A stretch of DNA of 64,000 nucleotides from Blastocatellia bacterium (GCA_016705245.1 JADIYM010000001.1:310001-374000); one strand, 5' to 3'. Shown: positions 25,324 to 33,978, counted from the stretch's first letter. The notes: generated by a model from the sequence alone, not told the origin. Made by a program: numbers and translations.

Positions 25324-25444
25324 ATCAGTACCGGGCGCGGTAGCGCTCGGGTCAGCCTCTCCGTTAGCCCGCGCCTGGTGTCGTCACGCGCGCTCGGGAT
25401 CGACCCGAGCGCTACCGCGCCCGGTACTGATGCGAGAGGCGTGC
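25324..25444. repeat. intergenic inverted repeat, family F copy 1
   Basis: Arms ATCAGTACCGGGCGCGGTAG and its near-exact complement ending GGTACTGAT at 25431, followed by a tail GCGAGAGGCGTGC that recurs after the copy at 31862-31953. The remaining 25445-25604 contains no gene. Confidence 0.85.
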
Positions 25445-25604
25445 GCTGCAGGCGTCTTCATCAATCGTGTGGCGCGTCGATGAACGGCTCGGTAAGAACG
25501 GATTGTCGCTTGGCAATCCGGGATTCCTGCGGGGAACCGGTGGGACACGAAACCCGACATTGCCGACACCCGGCGGTCGGTAGTATGGTGCTGATGAGGT
25601 GTTG

Positions 25605-26090
25605 ATGGAACGAGGCTACGCCAGCGCGCATCTCGAGCTTCCCCGGCGCGTGAAGTATCGCGAACGGCGAGATGAAGCGCTCGTCTCATGCGGCTTCCGG
25701 ACGTCCGTCCTCACGGCACAGGACCGGAACCTCCCAGCCGGTGCGCTCGTCCTGATGTCGCCGGCGCCTTACCATCCTGACAACTCCGGATACATCTGGC
25801 TCGCCGGCACGGTCTCGCACTCGCTCCGGCTCGGTCCGAACGTCGTCGGACGACACCGCGACAACGACGTCATCGTCGGCGACGAAGCGCTTCACGTTTC
25901 GCGCCGTCACTGCGTGATCGTGATTCACGCTGACCGGCAGGCGGAGGTCTACGATCTCGCCTCGCTGAATGGTACGTTCGTGAACGGAGTCCGTATCGAG
26001 CATCACGCGACGCTGTCGACCCACGACGTGGTGCGGCTCGGGAGTACGCTCACGTTCCGCGTGGCCATTTACGGCGCAGACGGGCACTGA
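25605..26090 (+). CDS. FHA domain protein
   Basis: 161 residues. A C-terminal forkhead-associated domain (about 75-155), which binds phosphothreonine peptides, has VGRHRDNDVIVGDEALHVSR and HCVIVIHADRQAEVYDLASL then NGTFVNGVRI; the conserved Gly-Arg, Ser-Arg-His and Asn-Gly are all present. The ~70 residues before it are basic and unrecognised (PRRVKYRERRDEALVSCGFR). The ATG at 25605 follows a GAGGTG ribosome site; a GTG two codons earlier is an alternative. A partner could be the Ser/Thr kinase at 41672, but they are not linked. Confidence 0.88.
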   Translation: MERGYASAHLELPRRVKYRERRDEALVSCGFRTSVLTAQDRNLPAGALVLMSPAPYHPDNSGYIWLAGTVSHSLRLGPNVVGRHRDNDVIVGDEALHVSRRHCVIVIHADRQAEVYDLASLNGTFVNGVRIEHHATLSTHDVVRLGSTLTFRVAIYGADGH

Positions 26091-26099
26091 AGGAGTCGA

Positions 26100-26233
26100 G
26101 AAGAGCAACGTACTCAGAGGCTCGGGGACACTGAGGCTCGGAGGGGACGCGGAACCGGGGCTTCCTCGACGATGTCGAGTCTCTGTTTCTCTGTGGCTCA
26201 GTGCCTCCGTGCCTCTGTGTGCGTAGCTCTGCG
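26100..26233. repeat. degenerate family B inverted repeat
   Basis: Left part CTCAGAGGCTCGGGGACACT then GAGGCTCGGAGG; right part TCTGTGGCTCAGTGCCTCCG then TGCCTCTGTGTGCGTAGCTC. Complementarity is partial. It lies just upstream of the RNase Z gene. Confidence 0.65.
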
Positions 26234-26249
26234 CAAACATTCCTCCTGC

Positions 26250-26255
26250 TATCAT
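26250..26255 (+). promoter_or_regulatory. candidate -10 box for rnz, leaderless arrangement
   Basis: TATCAT, then 6 nt, then the GTG start. No Shine-Dalgarno can fit. The start of transcription would fall at or next to the start codon. Confidence 0.45.
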
Positions 26256-26261
26256 CGCCCC

Positions 26262-27185
26262 GTGAAGTGGATCGTGCTTGGGACGAGTTCGGGCCGGCCG
26301 ACGGCTCGGCGCAACGTGTCGGCCGGCGTGCTCGCGCGCGACGGCGAATGGCTGCTCTTCGATTGTGGCGAAGGCACGCAGTATCAGCTGCTCCGCACCG
26401 ACTTGCGCCTCAGTCGCATGCGCTACGTCTTCGTCACCCACATGCACGGCGACCACGTCCTCGGACTGCCGGGTCTCCTCGGCACGCTGAACCTGGCGCG
26501 TCACGACCGCAAGGTGACGGTATTTGGCCCGCCCGGAATTTCGCGCTACCTGCGCGACGTCTTTCGCGCCACGTATTTCCGTCCGACCTTTCCGATCGAC
26601 GTGACGGAAATCGACGCCGGTATGGTCCTCGAGACGGATCAGTTCACCGTCGAGGCTAGGCGCCTGAACCATCGCGTGACCGCGTTCGGTTACGCGGTTC
26701 ACGAGAAGGCCCGTCCCGGTCACTTTCGAATCGACGACGCGATGCGCCTCGGCGTACCGGCGGGACCGCTTTACGGCCAGCTCCAGCGAGGCGAGCCTGT
26801 CACGCTTGCCGACGGCCGCACGATTGTCCCTTCGGACGTCGTGGACGCCGACCGTCCGGGATTGCGGGTCGCCTACTGTACGGATACGGGGCCAACCGAC
26901 GCCGCCGTCGAGCTCGCGCGCGGGGCGGACCTGCTCGTCCACGAAGCCACCTACACGATCGAGATGGTCGAGGAGGCCGAGGCTCGCGGCCATTCCACTG
27001 CCGCCGGAGCCGCGACCGTCGCCCGCGACGCCGGCGTCGGCCAACTACTCATCACCCATTTCTCGCCGCGATACGAGGACGTGACGCCGCTGCTTGCGGA
27101 GGCGCGGGCGATCTTTGCGAACACCATTGCCGCGCGCGACCTTCTCGAGGTCCGTGTCGGCCCGGACTCCCGACCGATGGACTGA
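26262..27185 (+). CDS. rnz: ribonuclease Z
   Basis: Endonuclease that trims the 3' end of tRNA precursors; a zinc-dependent metallo-beta-lactamase fold. 307 residues from GTG, starting MKWIVLGTSSGRPTARRNVS. Metal ligands: THMHGDHVLGL (HxHxDH), the His of RLNHRVTAFGY, the Asp of AYCTDTGPTD, and LLITHFSPRY near the C-terminus. HEATY and the exosite-like GPPGISRYLRDV are also present. The tRNA-Ala in this window lacks an encoded CCA, so 3' processing by RNase Z and CCA addition fit together. The start is fixed by the -10 box immediately upstream. Confidence 0.95.
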   Translation: MKWIVLGTSSGRPTARRNVSAGVLARDGEWLLFDCGEGTQYQLLRTDLRLSRMRYVFVTHMHGDHVLGLPGLLGTLNLARHDRKVTVFGPPGISRYLRDVFRATYFRPTFPIDVTEIDAGMVLETDQFTVEARRLNHRVTAFGYAVHEKARPGHFRIDDAMRLGVPAGPLYGQLQRGEPVTLADGRTIVPSDVVDADRPGLRVAYCTDTGPTDAAVELARGADLLVHEATYTIEMVEEAEARGHSTAAGAATVARDAGVGQLLITHFSPRYEDVTPLLAEARAIFANTIAARDLLEVRVGPDSRPMD

Positions 27186-27189
27186 CGGG

Positions 27190-27870
27190 CTATTGAGGCG
27201 CGGCGGCCCCTACCGTCAGCCGCATTGCCTTTGACTGACCGCCACCAGTCATTACCGTGAGTTTTCCCGTCTGGGCTCCCGCCGGCACCACGACGTCTAT
27301 TCGCGTCGGCGACACCACCGTCGGCACGACGGGCTGGGCCACGCCCTTGAATATCACCTTCGCGTCGCGAGCGAATCCGGAGCCGTCGATGAGCAACCGA
27401 GCGCCCGGCGCCACGCTTGCCGGCGTGAGCGTTTCGATCGTCGGCACGATCTGGAGAGTCAACGAGTTGCTCTTCCCGCCCTCCGGATCCGACAGCGCAA
27501 CCGGGGCGGTGACGACCTGCCCGGGCACTGTTACGACGACGCGCCGCGGCTTCACTTCGAGAGGCCGCACGAGCCACGTGCTGTCTGCGAAACCGGTAAA
27601 CATCACCGAGACATTCTCGTCAAACCCTGAGCCATTCAGCCTGATCTTCTGACCAATGTTCGCCGACGGACCCGATTTGGCCGCCCTGCCAGTCGTCGCC
27701 TTGGCCTTGATCGAATTCAGTGTGATGGCAGCGGGCTTCTCCGGCGCACCGGACTTTGCCTGGCCGCCCGCATAGGCACAGATGGCGAGCGTCGCGACGA
27801 CCGCGGACAGTCCAATGAGTCGGGCCGCGCTTCGGCCTGCCGAGAATCGCGAGTAGTGGTTCGAAGTCAT
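27190..27870 (-). CDS. secreted protein with two IPT/TIG domains
   Basis: 226 residues from MTSNHYSRFSAGRSAARLIG with a signal peptide (hydrophobic LIGLSAVVATLAICAYAGG). Two immunoglobulin-like IPT/TIG repeats follow: the first around KIRLNGSGFDENVSVMFTGF, the second around PGARLLIDGSGFARDAKVIF, each with the conserved G-x-x-x-x-I-x-G-x-G-F pattern. Such domains occur in surface and adhesion proteins. A TACAAT box 8 nt before the ATG and no ribosome site suggest a leaderless message. Convergent with rnz (4 nt apart). Confidence 0.82.
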   Translation of the reverse strand: MTSNHYSRFSAGRSAARLIGLSAVVATLAICAYAGGQAKSGAPEKPAAITLNSIKAKATTGRAAKSGPSANIGQKIRLNGSGFDENVSVMFTGFADSTWLVRPLEVKPRRVVVTVPGQVVTAPVALSDPEGGKSNSLTLQIVPTIETLTPASVAPGARLLIDGSGFARDAKVIFKGVAQPVVPTVVSPTRIDVVVPAGAQTGKLTVMTGGGQSKAMRLTVGAAAPQ

Positions 27871-27878
27871 GGCGCCGC

Positions 27879-27884
27879 ATTGTA
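27879..27884 (-). promoter_or_regulatory. candidate -10 box for the IPT/TIG gene
   Basis: Minus-strand TACAAT, 8 nt upstream of the ATG. No Shine-Dalgarno between. Leaderless start likely. Confidence 0.4.
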
Positions 27885-27928
27885 CCAGACGGTACCGCAG
27901 GCCTTTCCAGTGCAGATCGGGCCTCTTG

Positions 27929-27958
27929 TTGTGTCCCGCAAAGACCGTGCTGTATAGT
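27929..27958 (+). promoter_or_regulatory. candidate sigma-70 promoter for the zinc-ribbon gene
   Basis: TTGTGT (27929-27934), 18-nt spacer, TATAGT (27953-27958). Gives a leader of about 55 nt to the start at 28020 and would drive both following genes. Confidence 0.5.
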
Positions 27959-28019
27959 TTCTGGCCCGAACGAGTGGCCTCGTTCGCGAGCGCCACCTCG
28001 GTATGAAGGACGGTCTTTG

Positions 28020-28772
28020 GTGTCCCCTGAACTTCTCAAGCTGATCCAGCTCCAGGATATTGACGTAAGGGTTTTCGAGCTGACCGACAGGCTCGATGCC
28101 ATCCCGGCAGAGCGGCGACAGATCGAAGATCAGTTCCGTCAGCAGGCTGCCGAGTACCTAGGACTCGAAGAGTCGCTCGCATCCGCTCGAGAGCATCGGG
28201 TTCGGATCGACGAAGACCTCGCCAACTACGAGCAGACGCATGAGAAGTTCAAGGCGGACCTCATGCGCGTCCAGAACACCAAGGAGTACGCCACCGTCAT
28301 TCGCGAGATTGACGCGACGAAGAAGGCCATCTCGGCCCTCGAGACCGAGGCTCTCCAGCTCATGGAGCGGATCGAGGCCACCGAGAAGGAGATCACCGAC
28401 CGGGCGCCGGAGTTCGACGAGCGGCGCGCCGAGGTCGACGCGCTGATGGCGGGTTTCGACAAAGAGGTCAAGGTCGTCGATTCGGAACTCGAAGAGCTTC
28501 GCGGTCGCCGCAAGGTCATTGCAGCTGAGGTGTCCGGCAACATGTTGCGCGTTTACGACCGCATCGCGCAGACACGCAAGGGCCGCGCGATGTCGGAAGC
28601 CCGCGGTGAAATTGGCGGCAAGGGCCGATGTTCGGCTTGCAACATGGCGCTCCGGCCACAGGTCTTCAGCGACATCCGACGCGGCGACGACCTCATCGTC
28701 TGCGACAACTGCAATCGCATCCTCTTCTATCGTCCCGAACAGGACGCGCCCGCCGAGGCGAGCGCGTCCTGA
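28020..28772 (+). CDS. coiled-coil protein with C4 zinc ribbon (DUF164/CT398-like)
   Basis: About 250 residues. Long helical hairpin (LTDRLDAIPAERRQIEDQFR to VVDSELEELRGRRKVIAAEV) followed by a zinc ribbon with CSACNMALRPQV and CDNCNRILFY. The family is widespread and poorly understood; the chlamydial member CT398 binds sigma-54 and flagellar or secretion components. GTG at 28020 is used; a TTG one codon upstream is possible. The GAAGGACGG stretch could serve as ribosome site. Followed after 9 nt by the next gene, so probably one operon. Confidence 0.88.
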   Translation: MSPELLKLIQLQDIDVRVFELTDRLDAIPAERRQIEDQFRQQAAEYLGLEESLASAREHRVRIDEDLANYEQTHEKFKADLMRVQNTKEYATVIREIDATKKAISALETEALQLMERIEATEKEITDRAPEFDERRAEVDALMAGFDKEVKVVDSELEELRGRRKVIAAEVSGNMLRVYDRIAQTRKGRAMSEARGEIGGKGRCSACNMALRPQVFSDIRRGDDLIVCDNCNRILFYRPEQDAPAEASAS

Positions 28773-28781
28773 GGTTCACAC

Positions 28782-29735
28782 ATGGGCTCGCTCTACGACG
28801 CGGCGGCGAACGCCATGCAACACGCTCGCATCGCCGAGTTCTGGTACACGCGTGAGCCCGAGTCCGACGCTTCGACGCTCGTCTACAGCGCCTCCGTACT
28901 GATCGACTGCAGCATCAATTTCCGCAGTCTGAAGGCCGGGATGAATGAATCGGAGGAGCGCACCTACACGGCGTGGCTTCGTCCCGGTTCCCTGGCCGTC
29001 GACTGGGATTTCGCCGCGATCGACCCGATCCTCGAGTCGCGCCTGGATACGGCGCCGGACGAGGCGATCCGGCGGCCCGAGCACCGACCGGAGCTCGACG
29101 AAGAGCGGTGGTCCGAGATCGAGGGCGATCTCGTCGACCGCCTTACCCGTCGAGAGAAGCTCGTCCTTCACTACAATCCGCTCTTCGAGATCTTCTCTGG
29201 AGTGCGCGAGACTCTCGCGGATTTTCTCGACCGCGCGGCCGAAGTCGCGCTGCAGAACATCGAGCCCGAGCTCAAGCAGTTGAAGCACGTCTACGAACTG
29301 CAGCTCGAGCAGGTACGTGAAGCGCACATCAATCGCCGCGGCGCGCTGCTCGCCGAGGACTCCGCGGCAGGGGCGCCGACGAGCAAGCTCGAGGTCGAGC
29401 GGCTGCTGCGCGGGCGAACCGAGTTCTCTGAGACCGAAAATCGGGTGACGTCGCTCTTCACGGGCCTTGCCGGACTCGTGCTGCAGGTACCGAATGCGAG
29501 GGACGACGAGGACGACGCCGAAGTCGAGGACGGACCCGCGCAGGACCTTCGCGATGACCTCGGCCGCGTGGAGCGCGAAGCGTCGGACGCGCTCAACGAG
29601 CTCTACACGAAATACCTTGAGATGGTGCGGTCATACGACGACTTTGTCGTCGGTATCCAGCCGGCAAACATCCGGATCGTTCGGCGGGCGCTCGTGTGGG
29701 TGCCCCAAAAGGACGAAAGCCGCAGATCCGAGTGA
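28782..29735 (+). CDS. protein of unknown function in operon with the zinc-ribbon protein
   Basis: 317 residues, no signal peptide, no membrane segment. Starts MGSLYDAAANAMQHARIAEF and is largely helical and acidic, e.g. LFEIFSGVRETLADFLDRAA and ELKQLKHVYELQLEQVREAH (likely coiled coil), with an acidic stretch NARDDEDDAEVEDG. I recognise no domain. It is 9 nt downstream of the zinc-ribbon gene and ends within a hairpin that separates it from tRNA-Ala on the other strand. Confidence 0.65.
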   Translation: MGSLYDAAANAMQHARIAEFWYTREPESDASTLVYSASVLIDCSINFRSLKAGMNESEERTYTAWLRPGSLAVDWDFAAIDPILESRLDTAPDEAIRRPEHRPELDEERWSEIEGDLVDRLTRREKLVLHYNPLFEIFSGVRETLADFLDRAAEVALQNIEPELKQLKHVYELQLEQVREAHINRRGALLAEDSAAGAPTSKLEVERLLRGRTEFSETENRVTSLFTGLAGLVLQVPNARDDEDDAEVEDGPAQDLRDDLGRVEREASDALNELYTKYLEMVRSYDDFVVGIQPANIRIVRRALVWVPQKDESRRSE

Positions 29736-29743
29736 TCTGCGGC
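29719..29743. terminator. hairpin between convergent gene and tRNA
   Basis: Perfect 10-bp stem GCCGCAGATC / GATCTGCGGC with a 5-nt loop. It contains the stop codon of the plus-strand gene (29733-29735) and lies just past the 3' end of the minus-strand tRNA; it could terminate both. Confidence 0.6.
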
Positions 29744-29751
29744 CTCTGAAG

Positions 29752-29824
<73 letters not shown>

Positions 29825-29889
29825 AAAAGCAAGCCGGGACGATACGCGCTGTCGCCGGACGGTGTCAAGAGGACCCCCCGGAGGGTAGT

Positions 29890-30090
29890 GGGTGCGAGAT
29901 GGCCGGGTTTGACCGACCATACGAACGCACACCGTTTGACCCAGAACCCCGAGCGCAGCGAGGGGCCGACGGTTGCATCCACGCGGTACGGGGAAAACGA
30001 CGGTTGCATCCACGCGGCGCGAGGAGTACGTCGGCCCGTCGCTTCGCTCCGGGTTCTGGGTCCACGATGGTCTGTCTTGACCGCCCGAAC
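29890..30090. repeat. intergenic inverted repeat, family G copy
   Basis: Arms CCAGAACCCCGAGCGCAGCG (29940s) and CGCTTCGCTCCGGGTTCTGG (around 30040-30060), enclosing two tandem copies of ACGGTTGCATCCACGCGG. The flanks GTTTGACC and TCTTGACC are also complementary. Same family as the array at 58012-58575. The rest of the spacer 29825-30212 shows no gene. Confidence 0.82.
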
Positions 30091-30212
30091 GAACGCGATT
30101 CAACACCGGGCTATTGCTATGGACCGAGGATGCCGATAAGGATAGCGTCGCTTTCCTCCGCACGCACGGATTCATCCCGCGAAACGAATACAAGATGAGA
30201 GGTACGCCCCAT

Positions 30213-31544
30213 ATGTCTCGCCGATCCCTGTTCAAAATCTGGTCCGTCCTGGCTGCGGTCGTCCTTGCGACAACCGTTCTGCTTCCGCCGAGTCACGCCG
30301 ATAACTCCCGAATGGCGGTCCGTTCGCGAGGCACTGCCACGACGGTGCCCGAGCTGGGCGAGGCCGCGAGAATTGTCGGGGGCGACGACGGCTCCGTGAC
30401 GTTTCAGCATCACGACGGCTCTTTCGATTATTCGGTAGGCGTCGTCAACGATAATGGCACAGTCGGCACCCAGGCGGTCTTCCTGACCCGATTTACGCCC
30501 GACGCAGACCTTCTCCCCGTGACGATCGACAAGGTGTCGTTCCTTTTTCCGACGAGCGATCAGTTCGGCGACACTCTACTCAGGCCAAATCAGTCGTTCG
30601 AAGTCCTCGTGTACCTCGACGTCAACGACACCGGAAATCCGGCCGACGCCGAGCTCGTCGTACGTCAGCCGTTCAACTGTCAGCCGAGCAACACGGTGTT
30701 CCAGACCGTTGGCTTCGACGGGGTCGAGATCACCTCGGGGGCGTTCCTGATCGGCTTCACTGACGTCTACACGCGCAACACGGGCCTGCCGATCTACTCC
30801 GCGGCGCTCGACCTGACCCAGAACCAGGGTCAGTCGTTTGCCTTTCACAACTTCGACGCCGCGAATCATTTCGACGGCTCGGACCTCGCATCGTCCGATT
30901 CCGGCCCGGCGGAGCTGCCCGGGAACCTGATGACCACGGTCAGCGGACTCTCGGGCGGCAACGTGCGTCTTTGCTGGGATTCAAGCGGCGGCGGCGACCT
31001 TGCCCCGCCCTCGAACCTTCGCATCTGCACGCCGCCTCCGGGGGCGGCCGCAGAGCGAGGTGTCATCGCGGCACCCGCCGGCGGCGGGACGCTGCGCGGC
31101 TACAAGGTCTACCGCAGCGCGACGCCGGGCGTGACGGCGACACCGGCCAACTTCTTCGCATCGGTGCCCGCCACTCAGACGACGGTCAATTCGGGCATCG
31201 CGCCAGGGGGCTCGTTCTTCGTTATCACGGCCGACTACGACAACGGCGAGTCGGCTCCAACGAACGAGGTCGGCGCAAAGCCTGCCACGCTCCTGACGCT
31301 CAAGGTGACGTCGAAGATCAAGGCGACCGGACTGGACTTTGCGACGGGACTGCAGGTCTACGTCGACGGAATTCCCTTCCTCTCGCCCGCGAAGGTCAAG
31401 GCCGGCGGCACGAAGGTCCAGCAGAAGGGCAACCTTATCACTGGCCAGAGCCTCTCGGCCTATCTCGGGCAGAACGGCGGCCGTGCGCGAATCACGTTCC
31501 GCAATCCGGACGGGACGACCGTTACGCGGTCACATCCGCAATAA
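30213..31544 (+). CDS. secreted protein with fibronectin-III-like and IPT-like C-terminal region
   Basis: 443 residues from MSRRSLFKIWSVLAAVVLAT, with a signal peptide ending near SHADNS. The mature N-terminal half (LGEAARIVGGDDGSVTFQHH, then LNQ-type beta-rich repeats) matches nothing I know. Around residue 265 comes a Pro-rich linker and an FnIII-like segment (GGTLRGYKVYRSATPGVTAT, then ITADYDNGESAPTNEV). The last ~85 residues (GLDFATGLQVYVDGIPFLSP) look like an IPT/TIG strand set. Start at 30213 is preferred over 30195 for signal peptide length and the GAGAGGT ribosome site. A surface or exported adhesin-like role is inferred only. A strong terminator follows. Confidence 0.75.
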   Translation: MSRRSLFKIWSVLAAVVLATTVLLPPSHADNSRMAVRSRGTATTVPELGEAARIVGGDDGSVTFQHHDGSFDYSVGVVNDNGTVGTQAVFLTRFTPDADLLPVTIDKVSFLFPTSDQFGDTLLRPNQSFEVLVYLDVNDTGNPADAELVVRQPFNCQPSNTVFQTVGFDGVEITSGAFLIGFTDVYTRNTGLPIYSAALDLTQNQGQSFAFHNFDAANHFDGSDLASSDSGPAELPGNLMTTVSGLSGGNVRLCWDSSGGGDLAPPSNLRICTPPPGAAAERGVIAAPAGGGTLRGYKVYRSATPGVTATPANFFASVPATQTTVNSGIAPGGSFFVITADYDNGESAPTNEVGAKPATLLTLKVTSKIKATGLDFATGLQVYVDGIPFLSPAKVKAGGTKVQQKGNLITGQSLSAYLGQNGGRARITFRNPDGTTVTRSHPQ

Positions 31545-31552
31545 CCGCTTGA

Positions 31553-31585
31553 GCCGGCCCCGACGACTGGATCGCCGGGGCCGGC
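31553..31585 (+). terminator. hairpin terminator after the secreted protein gene
   Basis: Perfect 9-bp stem GCCGGCCCC / GGGGCCGGC with a 15-nt loop, 8 nt after the stop. No U-run follows. Confidence 0.65.
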
Positions 31586-31707
31586 ACTCCGCATCGACGC
31601 GAGATCAGCAATCCTGGCTGCCGTGGCGCTACGAATCAGTCTGCGACACTTGCACACGAGCAATCCGCCGAAGTAAATGCGGCCACGGGACAGCCCGTAC
31701 ACGCCAA

Positions 31708-31799
31708 GATCAGTACCGCGAGCGGTAACGAACGGGTCGGTCCGTCGACGGAGCAGCACTGGACGATCGATCCGCTCGCTATCGCTCGCGGTACTGATC
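31708..31799. repeat. intergenic inverted repeat, family F copy 2
   Basis: Arms GATCAGTACCGCGAGCGGTA and CTATCGCTCGCGGTACTGATC with a central loop of about 30 nt. Lies in the 541-nt gene-free spacer 31545-32085, which holds only the terminator and two family F elements. Confidence 0.88.
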
Positions 31800-31861
31800 G
31801 TGCCACGACATTCATGGCGACGTGCCTGGCGCGACCTGGATGGCAAAGTCGGGTGTCGGAG

Positions 31862-31953
31862 GATCAGTACCGCGAGCGACAGCGAGCGGGTTCCCCTCCC
31901 GCCAGATAGAAACCTCCTCGATACCGCGCACGGTACTGATGCGTGAGGCGTGC
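31862..31953. repeat. intergenic inverted repeat, family F copy 3
   Basis: Left arm GATCAGTACCGCGAGCGAC, right arm ATACCGCGCACGGTACTGAT, followed by the tail GCGTGAGGCGTGC as after copy 1. Arms are more diverged than in copy 2. 31954-32085 shows nothing further. Confidence 0.82.
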
Positions 31954-32085
31954 AATCTCAGTGTCGTCACGGATCATGTGACAGGTCCACGAACGTCTCA
32001 GCATCCCGCTCAGACCTCGAAGCACGCGGGTCCGTGAGGTTCGGACCCTGCAATCGCCGCCGGTCGGGCGTTCTCCCCTCTTGCA

Positions 32086-32466
32086 CTATATGAAATGTCT
32101 CGTGACACCGGGCCGGGCCGTCGCGTCGTGCGCCTTCGTCTCGCCCCTCTGCCGTCGCGCGTAGTCCTCGACGCGACGCCGGGCAGCGTCGAACGCGTCC
32201 CGAATTGCGACATACACGTCTTCGTGGGCGCCGTTGAGTCCCGCTTCGCGGTTTACCACGAACTCGGCGCCTGGAACGGTCAGATCCAGCCGGACCTGGT
32301 AAATCCGGCCCTGATGACGGTGACGGTGAGGCACCTCGATGACGACGCGGCACGATTGAATCCGGTCGTAGAAGGTCTCGAGCCAGTCGATCTTCGAGCG
32401 GATGTTCGCTTCGACCGCTTCAGAAGGATCGACGTTTCGGAACGAAATCTGGATCGGTTGCTGCAT
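32086..32466 (-). CDS. HPF/RaiA-family ribosome-associated protein
   Basis: 126 residues from MQQPIQISFRNVDPSEAVEA. The S30AE fold: EANIRSKIDWLETFYDRIQS, CRVVIEVPHRHRHQGRIYQV and AHEDVYVAIRDAFDAARRRV. Members bind the 30S decoding site and dimerise or protect ribosomes in stationary phase or stress. The C-terminal dimerisation domain of long HPF is absent; the tail is a short basic stretch (RRQRGETKAHDATARPG). It is divergent from an alpha/beta hydrolase gene across a 500-nt spacer with a perfect palindrome, suggesting shared stress regulation. Confidence 0.9.
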   Translation of the reverse strand: MQQPIQISFRNVDPSEAVEANIRSKIDWLETFYDRIQSCRVVIEVPHRHRHQGRIYQVRLDLTVPGAEFVVNREAGLNGAHEDVYVAIRDAFDAARRRVEDYARRQRGETKAHDATARPGVTRHFI

Positions 32467-32733
32467 AACGGTTCTCCGGTCAGAGATTCGGGGCACTCTG
32501 ACTCTCACGCGACACGGCGCTTGCGAGCGCCCTGATGAAATGCGCGTTGCCGAAGTTCAGGACCGACACGCGCCCGGGTGTTCGAGTCTCGACTCCCGAC
32601 GACCTCGTATGTAGCAAGTCACAAACCATGCGAGTGCCAGACCAAAGGGTCGGCGCGGTCTGGATCGGCAGCCTGACCCGCTAGGGCCGGTCGCGCGAAA
32701 GGATGACGGCGCGCGGTTCCGCACTCCTTCGGG

Positions 32734-32751
32734 CCATATTGCGCAATATGG
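32734..32751. promoter_or_regulatory. perfect 18-bp palindrome, candidate operator
   Basis: CCATATTGCGCAATATGG is perfectly self-complementary and AT-rich within GC-rich surroundings. It lies between the divergent HPF-type and hydrolase genes, about 215 nt from the latter. The rest of 32467-32966 shows no gene or repeat that I recognise. Confidence 0.45.
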
Positions 32752-32966
32752 AGCGGCATTTCGCGACGCCCTCGGCCCAGATTTCCTGCAATGCGACACG
32801 CCCCTGCGGCAGTCTCGCGGATCGCGCGGGCGGTTACATCGGGGGCGTTCGCCGAGCAAAGGAACACCGATTGCAGGCAGTTATCCGATGGGTTTTCGAG
32901 TGAACTCTGGACGGATCGGACAGCCCAGGAAGCCGTCCTCCACGACCGCTGGAAAGGAGGCTCGCC

Positions 32967-33683
32967 ATGACGAACTCGACGTTGGAACGCTCGACGGCTC
33001 TTGTTCGGGAAGTACCCATTCCAATCGATGGCCGACTCCTCGCGGGCGACTTGAATGTGCCTGCGGCGGCGAAGGGGATCGTCCTCTTCGCGCACGGTAG
33101 CGGGAGCAGCAGGCACAGCGCGCGTAACCGGTTTGTCGCAGAGCGGATGCGCGACGCCGACCTCGGGACGCTCCTGTTCGACCTGCTCACACCGGCGGAG
33201 GAACTGATCGACCTTCGTACGCGGCACCTGCGATTCGACATTCGCCTTCTCGCGTCGCGCCTCGTCGCCGCAACGCGAGCCGTCTCGGAATGGCCTGAGA
33301 CATCAAGGCTTCGCGTCGGTTATTTTGGATCGAGCACCGGAGCAGCAGCGGCGATCGTGGCCGCGGCCGAGCTCCACGACGAGATCGGCGCCATTGTCTC
33401 GCGCGGCGGACGGCCCGACCTCGCGGGAAGCGCGCTGCCTCGCGTCACGGCACCCACGCTGCTGATCGTCGGCGGCTGGGACGTGCCGGTCATCGGACTC
33501 AACGAGGATGCCTTTGAACTGATGCGTTGCGAGCGCGAGCTCGCCATCGTTCCAAGGGCAACGCATCTCTTTGAAGAACCGGGAAAGCTGGACGAGGTCG
33601 CGGAACTTGCCGCGGGCTGGTTTGTCAGGCATCTGACGGGCAAATCCGTCCCGCAACCGGCCGCGACGCTGTCGAGCACCTGA
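32967..33683 (+). CDS. alpha/beta hydrolase, dienelactone-hydrolase-like
   Basis: 238 residues, cytoplasmic. Oxyanion region KGIVLFAHGSGSSRHSARNR, nucleophile elbow GYFGSSTGAAAAI (Gly-x-Ser-x-Gly with Ser), then APTLLIVGGWDVPVIGLNED with the catalytic Asp and RATHLFEEPGKLDEV with the catalytic His. Proteins of this group often occur beside or fused to phosphoribosyltransferases in stress-response loci; none is seen here. Very good Shine-Dalgarno AAAGGAGG. Substrate unknown. A family E repeat follows. Confidence 0.9.
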   Translation: MTNSTLERSTALVREVPIPIDGRLLAGDLNVPAAAKGIVLFAHGSGSSRHSARNRFVAERMRDADLGTLLFDLLTPAEELIDLRTRHLRFDIRLLASRLVAATRAVSEWPETSRLRVGYFGSSTGAAAAIVAAAELHDEIGAIVSRGGRPDLAGSALPRVTAPTLLIVGGWDVPVIGLNEDAFELMRCERELAIVPRATHLFEEPGKLDEVAELAAGWFVRHLTGKSVPQPAATLSST

Positions 33684-33754
33684 ACATCCTGCGGTGGTGC
33701 TGGAGTCGCGAGCTCGGCGAGCCACTCCTGCGAGGATCATCACGGCCGTCGGAG

Positions 33755-33978
33755 GTAGTGGGTCAGTTTGACTTCTTTCGCGTCGACTCGGTTTTTCACA
33801 TTGCAGTTGCTGCTTTGCGGCTTTGCGTCTTCCTTTGCGTCTCTGCGAGTCCTCTGCGTCTCTGCGAGAAACGCACTCGCAGGTGGTGTTTCTCGCAGAG
33901 GCGCAGAGGACTCGCAGAGACGCAAAGGAAGACGCAAAGTCGCAAGAGGAACAGCGAGATCGAAAGTGACCCACTACC
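33755..33978. repeat. long inverted repeat, family E copy 2
   Basis: The outermost arms GGTAGTGGGTCA (33755) and TGACCCACTACC (ending 33978) are perfect complements. Inside, arms of more than 60 nt (about 33806-33874 and 33887-33955) pair: CTTTGCGTCTTCCTTTGCGT with ACGCAAAGGAAGACGCAAAG and TCTCTGCGAGTCCTCTGCG with its complement. It fills most of the 326-nt space between the convergent hydrolase and asparaginase genes. Confidence 0.9.

Noticed and set aside
32619..33227. Minus-strand gene of 202 residues upstream of the hydrolase
   Set aside because: Antisense of the hydrolase start and spacer; Arg-rich, no motif, no ribosome site.
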